Source: Pantoea septica
Lineage (GTDB): Bacteria > Pseudomonadota > Gammaproteobacteria > Enterobacterales > Enterobacteriaceae
DNA: 64,000 nt
NCBI RefSeq assembly: GCF_002095575.1
Contig: NZ_MLJJ01000011.1
Coordinates: 58,798-122,797, forward strand
Reading direction: 5' to 3'
The notes beneath the pieces are model-generated. The model searched no databases and had not been told where the DNA came from. It worked only from the letters and a program-made list of their open reading frames with translations. The position numbers and the translations under genes are program-made. Below, one piece after another: positions 57,824 through 64,000 of the stretch (position 1 is its first letter; each line of letters starts with the position of its first letter).

Positions 57824-59434
57824 ATGATCAACTCCCTGGCCAAATCCAGGATGCTGAAGGTCGGTCTGAGCCTGATTGCTATGACCGTCGCCGCAGGTGT
57901 TCAGGCAAAAACCCTCGTTTACTGTTCAGAAGGCTCGCCGGAAGGCTTTAACCCGCAGCTGTTCACCTCTGGCACCACCTATGACGCCAGCTCCGTGCCG
58001 ATCTATAACCGTCTGGTGGAGTTCAAAACAGGCACCACCGAGCTGCAGCCTGGCCTGGCGGAGAAGTGGGACGTCAGCGATGACGGCAAAACCTACACTT
58101 TCCACCTGCGTAAAGGCGTGAAGTGGCAGACCACCAAAGAGTTTAAGCCGACGCGCGACTTCAACGCCGACGACGTCGTGTTCTCGTTCGAGCGCCAGCT
58201 GGACAAAAACAATAGCTTCCACAACGTCTCCGGCGGCAGCTACGAATATTTCGAAGGCATGGATATGCCGAAGCTGATCGGCAAAATCGAGAAAGTCGAC
58301 GACTACACCGTGCGCTTTACCCTGACGCGTCCAGAAGCGCCGTTCCTTGCCGACCTCGGCATGGATTTCGCGTCGATTCTGTCGAAAGAGTATGCGGACA
58401 AGATGCAGAAAGCCGGTACGCCGGAGAAGCTGGACCTGAACCCGGTCGGCACCGGGCCGTTCGTGCTGCAGCAGTACCAGAAAGACTCGCGCATTCTCTA
58501 TAAGGCCAACCCGGACTTCTGGGGCACCAAGCCAAAAATCGATCGTCTGGTTTTCTCTATCACGCCGGATGCTTCCGTGCGTTACGCCAAGCTGCAGAAG
58601 GGCGAATGCCAGGTGATGCCGTATCCGAACCCGGCCGACATCGCCAGCATGAAGAAAGACAGCAAGATCAACCTGATGGAGCAGCCGGGCCTGAACGTTG
58701 GCTACCTCTCGTTCAACACCGAGAAGAAGCCGATGGATAACGTCAAGGTGCGCCAGGCGCTGACCATGGCGGTGAATAAGCAAGCGATTATCGACGCCGT
58801 TTATCAGGGCGCAGGCCAGGCCGCGAAAAACCTGATCCCGCCGACCATGTGGGGCTACAACGACGCGATTCAGGATTACGCCTACGATCCAGAAAAAGCC
58901 AAAGCGCTGCTGAAAGAAGCGGGTCTGCCGGACGGCTTCTCTATCGACCTGTGGGCAATGCCGGTTCAGCGTCCTTACAACCCGAACGCGCGCCGTATGG
59001 CGGAAATGGTTCAGGCTGACTGGGCGAAAATCGGCGTGAAAGCCAAAATCGTGACCTACGAGTGGGGTGAATACCTGAAGCGCGCGAAAGCGGGCGAACA
59101 CCAGTCGGTGATGATGGGCTGGACCGGCGACAACGGGGATCCAGACAACTTCTTCGCTACGCTGTTTAGCTGCGCGGCGGCAAAAGATGGCTCCAACTAT
59201 TCGCGCTGGTGCTACAAGCCGTTTGAAGATCTGATCCAGCCGGCGCGCGCGGAGTCAGACCACAATAAACGTATCGAGCTTTATAAGCAGGCGCAGGTGG
59301 TGATGCATGACCAGGCGCCGGCGCTGATTATCGCGCACTCTACGGTGTTTGAGCCGGTGAGCAAAAAAGTCTCTGGCTACGTGGTCGACCCGTTAGGTAA
59401 ACACCACTTCGAAAACGTCGATATCCAGGAATAA
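57824..59434 (+). CDS. dppA: periplasmic dipeptide-binding protein DppA
   Basis: A 536-residue solute-binding protein with signal peptide ending VAAGVQA before KTLVYCSEGSPEGFNPQ. YTFHLRKGVKWQTT and FNADDVVFSFERQLD are typical of family 5 peptide-binding proteins. It binds dipeptides, and heme in E. coli, and serves chemotaxis through Tap. First gene of dppABCDF; a 300-bp hairpin-containing gap precedes dppB. Confidence 0.98.
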   Translation: MINSLAKSRMLKVGLSLIAMTVAAGVQAKTLVYCSEGSPEGFNPQLFTSGTTYDASSVPIYNRLVEFKTGTTELQPGLAEKWDVSDDGKTYTFHLRKGVKWQTTKEFKPTRDFNADDVVFSFERQLDKNNSFHNVSGGSYEYFEGMDMPKLIGKIEKVDDYTVRFTLTRPEAPFLADLGMDFASILSKEYADKMQKAGTPEKLDLNPVGTGPFVLQQYQKDSRILYKANPDFWGTKPKIDRLVFSITPDASVRYAKLQKGECQVMPYPNPADIASMKKDSKINLMEQPGLNVGYLSFNTEKKPMDNVKVRQALTMAVNKQAIIDAVYQGAGQAAKNLIPPTMWGYNDAIQDYAYDPEKAKALLKEAGLPDGFSIDLWAMPVQRPYNPNARRMAEMVQADWAKIGVKAKIVTYEWGEYLKRAKAGEHQSVMMGWTGDNGDPDNFFATLFSCAAAKDGSNYSRWCYKPFEDLIQPARAESDHNKRIELYKQAQVVMHDQAPALIIAHSTVFEPVSKKVSGYVVDPLGKHHFENVDIQE

Positions 59435-59734
59435 CTCCTGGGGTTCGGGCCGACCTGTTCGGCCCCTGAGCGGGCGCTTGCCCGCTCGGTCGACGCGCAT
59501 TTTCGGCTAACTTCTTCGAATAAAACCCAACATCTTCGCGCTGCAGGAAAGCGGCGAGCCGACCAGTCTCCGACATTTGCCGCGGTAAACGTCGGGCCGG
59601 GGCCCTCGCGCCTGCGCAGCGAAAGATGACGGTTAACGCACTTTGCGTCGCGCCCGCGGTTTTTTTTCGGGAGCGAGTTGTGAGCAATAGATCCCGCGGC
59701 TTACCGCGGCGGGAAAAGACTGAGAATCCGGCTT
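59435..59734 (+). other. dppA-dppB intergenic region with tandem hairpins
   Basis: 300 bp with no gene. Two perfect hairpins follow dppA: GGGCCGA / TCGGCCC (59447-59465) and GAGCGGGC / GCCCGCTC (59468-59487). A third, CCGCGG / CCGCGG, lies near 59693-59708. None has a T tract, so they likely protect the dppA mRNA 3' end and lower dppBCDF output rather than terminate fully. Confidence 0.7.
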
Positions 59735-60754
59735 ATGCTGCAGTTCATACTCCGACGTCTGGGACTTGTCATCCCGACATTTATCGGCATTACCCTGTTG
59801 ACCTTCGCATTCGTGCATATGATCCCCGGCGATCCGGTGCTGATCATGGCGGGCGAACGCGGGATCTCCCCGGAACGTCACGCCCAGCTGATGGCGGCCT
59901 TCGGCCTCGACCAGCCGCTGTGGAAACAGTACGTTCACTACATTTACGGCGTGCTGCATGGCGATCTGGGCATTTCGCTCAAGAGCCGCATCCCGGTATG
60001 GGATGAGTTCGTACCGCGCTTTAAAGCCACGCTGGAACTCGGCATCTGCGCCATGATCTTCGCCGTCGCCGTGGGCATCCCGGTAGGCGTTCTTGCGGCG
60101 GTGAAGCGCGGCTCCATCTTCGACCATACCGCAGTCGGCATCTCCCTGACCGGCTACTCCATGCCGATTTTCTGGTGGGGCATCATGCTGATCATGCTGG
60201 TGTCGGTGCAGCTTAACCTGACGCCGATTTCCGGGCGCGTCAGCGATACGGTGTTCCTGGACGACAGCAACCCGCTCACCGGCTTTATGCTGATCGACAC
60301 CTTCTTCTGGGGCGAGGCGGGCGACTTCAAGGATGCGGTGATGCATATGATCCTGCCCGCTATCGTGCTCGGTACCATCCCGCTGGCGGTGATTGTGCGC
60401 ATGACGCGTTCGGCGATGCTGGAGGTGCTGGGCGAAGATTATATCCGCACCGCGCGCGCGAAAGGCCTGACGCGCATGCGCGTTATCGTCGTTCATGCGC
60501 TGCGCAACGCCATGCTGCCGGTGGTCACGGTGATCGGCTTGCAGGTCGGCACGCTGCTGGCGGGCGCCATCCTGACGGAAACCATCTTCTCCTGGCCCGG
60601 CCTCGGCCGCTGGCTGATCGAAGCGCTGCAACGCCGCGACTATCCGGTAGTACAGGGCGGCGTGCTGCTGACTGCGGTGCTGATTATCCTGGTCAACCTG
60701 CTGGTTGATCTGCTGTACGGCGTGGTCAATCCGCGCATACGACATAAGAAATAA
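59735..60754 (+). CDS. dppB: dipeptide ABC transporter permease DppB
   Basis: A 339-residue permease with six spans. N-terminal FILRRLGLVIPTFIGITLLT and the conserved ABC-permease EAA loop EDYIRTARAKGLTRMRVIV near residue 230 identify OppB/DppB. It pairs with DppC to form the membrane channel. dppC starts 9 bp later. Confidence 0.98.
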   Translation: MLQFILRRLGLVIPTFIGITLLTFAFVHMIPGDPVLIMAGERGISPERHAQLMAAFGLDQPLWKQYVHYIYGVLHGDLGISLKSRIPVWDEFVPRFKATLELGICAMIFAVAVGIPVGVLAAVKRGSIFDHTAVGISLTGYSMPIFWWGIMLIMLVSVQLNLTPISGRVSDTVFLDDSNPLTGFMLIDTFFWGEAGDFKDAVMHMILPAIVLGTIPLAVIVRMTRSAMLEVLGEDYIRTARAKGLTRMRVIVVHALRNAMLPVVTVIGLQVGTLLAGAILTETIFSWPGLGRWLIEALQRRDYPVVQGGVLLTAVLIILVNLLVDLLYGVVNPRIRHKK

Positions 60755-60763
60755 GGGGGCGTC

Positions 60764-61666
60764 ATGTCTGTTGTTGATCCCGCAAGCGTACCCGCTGCAC
60801 CCAAGCCGATGACCCCCATCCAGGAGTTCTGGCACTATTTTAAACGCAATAAAGGCGCGGTTATCGGCCTGGTCTATGTGGTGCTGATGCTGCTGATCGC
60901 CATCTTCGCCGGCGCGCTGGCGCCGCATGCGCCCGCAGAGCAGTTCCGCGATGCGCTGCTGCATCCGCCGGTCTGGCAGGAAGGCGGCAGCTGGAGCTAT
61001 ATCCTCGGCACCGACGATGTGGGCCGCGACGTGCTGTCGCGTCTGATGTATGGCGCGCGCCTGTCGCTGCTGGTGGGCTGCATGGTGGTGGTGCTGTCGC
61101 TGATCCTCGGCGTCATATTTGGCCTGCTGGCGGGCTACCTCGGCGGCGTAGTAGACGCCATCATCATGCGCATCGTGGATATTATGCTGGCGCTGCCGAG
61201 CCTGCTGCTGGCGCTGGTGCTGGTGGCGATCTTCGGTCCGTCGATCGTCAACGCCTCTGTCGCGCTGACCTTTGTCGCGCTGCCGCACTATATCCGTCTT
61301 ACCCGCGCTGCGGTGCTGGTTGAGGTTAACCGCGACTACGTCACCGCTTCCGGCGTGGCGGGTGCGGGCATGCTGCGTCAGATGTTCGTCAATATTCTGC
61401 CTAACTGTCTGGCGCCGCTGATCGTGCAGGCGTCGCTGGGCTTCTCCAACGCCATTCTCGATATGGCGGCGTTGGGCTTTCTCGGTATGGGTGCGCAGCC
61501 GCCGACGCCGGAGTGGGGCACCATGCTCTCCGACGTCTTGCAGTATGCGCAAAGCGCCTGGTGGGTGGTGACCTTTCCCGGTCTGACCATTCTGCTCACC
61601 GTGCTGGCCTTTAACCTGATGGGCGACGGCTTACGCGACGCCCTCGACCCGAAACTCAAGCAGTAA
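60764..61666 (+). CDS. dppC: dipeptide ABC transporter permease DppC
   Basis: A 300-residue permease. The N-terminal [20 protein letters not shown] leads to the first span, followed by HPLGTDD-like [20 protein letters not shown] and the EAA loop [20 protein letters not shown]. It matches E. coli DppC throughout. Third gene of the operon; dppD follows after 11 bp. Confidence 0.98.
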   Translation: MSVVDPASVPAAPKPMTPIQEFWHYFKRNKGAVIGLVYVVLMLLIAIFAGALAPHAPAEQFRDALLHPPVWQEGGSWSYILGTDDVGRDVLSRLMYGARLSLLVGCMVVVLSLILGVIFGLLAGYLGGVVDAIIMRIVDIMLALPSLLLALVLVAIFGPSIVNASVALTFVALPHYIRLTRAAVLVEVNRDYVTASGVAGAGMLRQMFVNILPNCLAPLIVQASLGFSNAILDMAALGFLGMGAQPPTPEWGTMLSDVLQYAQSAWWVVTFPGLTILLTVLAFNLMGDGLRDALDPKLKQ

Positions 61667-61677
61667 GAGGCACCGAG

Positions 61678-62664
61678 ATGGCGTTATTAAATGTAGATAA
61701 ATTATCGGTGCATTTCGGCGACGATAAGACACCGTTCCGCGCGGTCGACCGCATCAGCTATCAGGTTGAACAGGGGCAGGTAGTGGGGATCGTCGGCGAG
61801 TCCGGCTCAGGCAAATCGGTCAGTTCGCTGGCGATTATGGGCCTGATCGACTTTCCCGGCAAAGTGATGGCCGAGAAGCTGGAGTTCAACCAGCGCGACC
61901 TGAAACGCATCTCCGAGAAAGAGCGCCGCCAGCTGGTAGGCGCGGAAGTGGCGATGATTTTCCAGGATCCGATGACCAGCCTGAACCCCTGCTACACCGT
62001 CGGCTACCAGATCATGGAAGCGATTAAGGTGCATCAGGGCGGCAACCGCCGCACCCGCCGTCAGCGCGCGATCGATCTGTTGACGCAGGTCGGCATTCCC
62101 GACCCGGCGTCACGACTGGATGTCTATCCGCACCAGCTGTCGGGCGGCATGAGCCAGCGCGTGATGATCGCCATGGCGATCGCCTGTCGGCCAAAGCTGC
62201 TGATCGCCGACGAGCCGACCACGGCGCTGGACGTAACCATTCAGGCACAGATTATCGAGCTGCTGCTGGAGCTACAGCAGCAGGAGAATATGGCGCTGAT
62301 CCTGATTACGCACGATCTGGCGCTGGTGGCGGAAGCCGCGCACCACATCATCGTGATGTATGCGGGTCAGGTGGTCGAGAGCGGCAAGGCGAGCGATATC
62401 TTTAAGGCGCCGCGCCATCCCTATACGCAGGCTCTGCTGCGCGCGCTGCCGGAGTTCGCCGCCGATAAGGCGCGTCTGGCGTCGCTGCCGGGCGTGGTGC
62501 CGGGCAAATATGACCGTCCGATGGGCTGCTTGCTGAATCCGCGCTGCCCCTACGCCACCGATCGCTGCCGTAAAGAAGAACCTGCCTTACGCGACATTCC
62601 GGGGCGTCAGTCCAAATGTCACTATCCGCTGGATGATGCCGGGAGACCGACCTATGAGTCTTGA
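61678..62664 (+). CDS. dppD: dipeptide ABC transporter ATPase DppD
   Basis: A 328-residue ATPase. Walker [12 protein letters not shown] is near residue 42, the signature [16 protein letters not shown] near 155 and Walker [16 protein letters not shown] follow. The C-terminal oligopeptide-ABC motif has cysteines ([15 protein letters not shown]) that may bind an Fe-S cluster. Overlaps dppF by 11 bp. Confidence 0.98.
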   Translation: MALLNVDKLSVHFGDDKTPFRAVDRISYQVEQGQVVGIVGESGSGKSVSSLAIMGLIDFPGKVMAEKLEFNQRDLKRISEKERRQLVGAEVAMIFQDPMTSLNPCYTVGYQIMEAIKVHQGGNRRTRRQRAIDLLTQVGIPDPASRLDVYPHQLSGGMSQRVMIAMAIACRPKLLIADEPTTALDVTIQAQIIELLLELQQQENMALILITHDLALVAEAAHHIIVMYAGQVVESGKASDIFKAPRHPYTQALLRALPEFAADKARLASLPGVVPGKYDRPMGCLLNPRCPYATDRCRKEEPALRDIPGRQSKCHYPLDDAGRPTYES

Positions 62665-63676
62665 TAATACCAGGCAGGATTACCTGCTGCAGGCGATTGA
62701 CCTGAAAAAACACTATCCGGTGAAGAAAGGCCTCTTCGGCCAGGAGCGCCTGGTGAAAGCGCTGGACGGCGTCTCCTTTAATCTGGAGCGCGGCAAAACG
62801 CTGGCGGTGGTCGGCGAGTCCGGCTGCGGCAAATCGACGCTCGGCCGCCTGCTGACCATGATTGAAACGCCGACCGAAGGCCAGCTTTTCTGGCACGGTC
62901 AGGATCTGCTGAAGCACGATCCGCAGGCGCAGAAGCTGCGCCGTCAGAAAATCCAGATTGTGTTCCAGAATCCCTACGGTTCGCTTAATCCGCGCAAGAA
63001 AGTCAGCCAGATCCTTGAGGAGCCGCTGCTGATTAACACTGCGCTGAGCAAGGCGGAGCGTAAAGAGAAGACGCTGGAGATGATGGCGAAGGTCGGCCTG
63101 AAAACCGAGCATTACGATCGCTATCCGCATATGTTCTCCGGCGGCCAGCGTCAGCGTATCGCTATCGCGCGCGGGCTGATGCTCGAACCCGACGTGTTGA
63201 TCGCCGACGAACCGGTTTCGGCGCTCGACGTCTCCGTGCGCGCGCAGGTGCTTAACCTGATGATGGATTTGCAGCAGGAGATGGGGCTCTCTTACGTCTT
63301 TATCTCGCACGATCTCTCGGTGGTGGAGCACATTGCGGACGAGGTCATGGTGATGTATCTGGGCCGCTGCGTGGAGAAGGGCAGCAAAGAGGCGATCTTC
63401 AGCAATCCGCGACACCCCTATACTCAGGCGCTGCTATCGGCCACGCCGCGTCTCAATCCAGATGACCGGCGCGAACGCATCAAGCTGACCGGCGAGCTGC
63501 CCAGCCCGCTCAATCCGCCGCCTGGCTGCGCGTTTAACGCGCGCTGCCGTCGCCGCTTCGGCACCTGCGTGCAGCTACAGCCGAAGCTGAAGCGCTACGG
63601 CGAGCAGCAGATCGCCTGCTTTGCCGTCGACCAGGATGAAAACCAGCCGGTCGGCGCGGCGGAAGGGATCGTTTAA
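62654..63676 (+). CDS. dppF: dipeptide ABC transporter ATPase DppF
   Basis: A 340-residue ATPase. Walker [15 protein letters not shown], signature [16 protein letters not shown] and Walker [15 protein letters not shown] are intact, with the C-terminal [15 protein letters not shown] motif. ATG at 62654 gives MSLDNTRQ and has GGGAG upstream inside dppD. Last gene of the operon. Confidence 0.98.
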   Translation: MSLDNTRQDYLLQAIDLKKHYPVKKGLFGQERLVKALDGVSFNLERGKTLAVVGESGCGKSTLGRLLTMIETPTEGQLFWHGQDLLKHDPQAQKLRRQKIQIVFQNPYGSLNPRKKVSQILEEPLLINTALSKAERKEKTLEMMAKVGLKTEHYDRYPHMFSGGQRQRIAIARGLMLEPDVLIADEPVSALDVSVRAQVLNLMMDLQQEMGLSYVFISHDLSVVEHIADEVMVMYLGRCVEKGSKEAIFSNPRHPYTQALLSATPRLNPDDRRERIKLTGELPSPLNPPPGCAFNARCRRRFGTCVQLQPKLKRYGEQQIACFAVDQDENQPVGAAEGIV

Positions 63677-63682
63677 ACAGAG

Positions 63683-63706
63683 AGGCTCCGTAAGGAGCCT
63701 TTTTTA
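63683..63706 (+). terminator. dpp operon terminator
   Basis: AGGCTCC / GGAGCCT with loop GTAA and six T residues. Confidence 0.93.
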
Positions 63707-64000
63707 TTGTCCACTCTTCATGCCATCTGATACATCTTCAGCCGCCGTAAAAAAATTCGCGTAAAAGATTATCGTCGCTGACGTGAGCGGATGTCGCGAC
63801 GCTTTATCTAAAGCGCAAAAAGCCTGTAAGGTTTGCATTAAGAAAAAACGCAGTAACGCCTTGATACGCTATTGGCAGCGCCATCAAAGGGTAAGGCGTA
63901 AATTTTATTATTGAACCCACAATAACGGCTTATCTATTTCAGTTAAGGCTAACTAATTAATTTATTGGCAAAACCGACAAGAAAGGCTTGTGCAGGTTTT
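63707..64000. other. intergenic region to window end
   Basis: 294 bp, increasingly AT-rich, with no supported gene or hairpin. It probably belongs to the promoter region of the next gene outside the window. Confidence 0.5.

Noticed and set aside
59633..61552. Very long minus-strand frame opposite dppB/dppC
   Set aside because: It is rich in His, Gln and Arg, as expected for the complement of GC-rich coding DNA; the dpp genes on the other strand are certain.

Overview
The window is chromosomal DNA of a GC-rich enterobacterium. About fifty genes match Escherichia coli K-12 housekeeping genes closely and keep K-12 order in three long blocks. The base composition, a Klebsiella/Erwinia-like LPS core locus and several K-12 genes missing from their usual places fit Erwiniaceae (Pantoea, Mixta or Erwinia type). 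The genus is an inference, not something read from a marker gene.

Block 1 (1-21638) corresponds to the K-12 waa-to-cysE region. From 1 to 10868 lies the lipopolysaccharide core locus: hldD-waaF-waaC-glycosyltransferase-waaL-glycosyltransferase run leftward, then a WabN-like deacetylase runs against them, then a leftward WabH-like transferase, a GT9 heptosyltransferase-like gene and waaH (cut by the window edge). Next come kbl-tdh, two unassigned glycosyltransferase-like genes, yibQ and envC (leftward), and yibN-grxC-secB-gpsA-cysE (rightward) with trmL convergent. waaF and yibQ each carry a one-base frameshift inside an otherwise intact gene.

Block 2 (21674-50344) corresponds to K-12 cpx-to-metF: cpxRA, cpxP with the CpxQ small RNA in its 3' end, a KGG-repeat stress protein in an AT-rich pocket, fieF, pfkA, sbp, cdh, tpiA, yiiQ, fpr, emrD, glpFKX, zapB, rraA, hslVU, ftsN, cytR, priA, rpmE, metJ, metBL and metF. 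gpmI, yiiR, menA and yiiX are absent from their K-12 positions.

Block 3 is a small accessory stretch (50382-54481) followed by K-12-like eptB-proK-dppABCDF (54740-63676). The accessory stretch has a cytoplasmic gamma-glutamyltransferase-like enzyme, an orphan NadS/HigA-type regulator behind a 22-bp RNA hairpin, a SpoT-like HD hydrolase, and the OhrR/Ohr organic peroxide pair. Downstream of proK, a 57-bp repeat of the tRNA 3' end plus terminator flanks a hairpin-rich spacer, followed by a 109-bp palindromic element and a long gene-free dppA upstream region.

Functional themes are envelope construction and surveillance (LPS core, O-antigen ligase, Kdo modification, EnvC/FtsN/ZapB division factors, Cpx response), central carbon flow (pfkA, tpiA, glpX, glpFK), methionine and cysteine supply (metJBLF, cysE, sbp), redox defence (fpr, grxC, ohr) and dipeptide uptake. 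Readable control sites include a perfect CpxR box, two MetJ arrays, a GlpR operator, a candidate OhrR operator, a sigma32 promoter for hslVU and the proK promoter. I found no rRNA, CRISPR array, prophage or recognisable insertion sequence.
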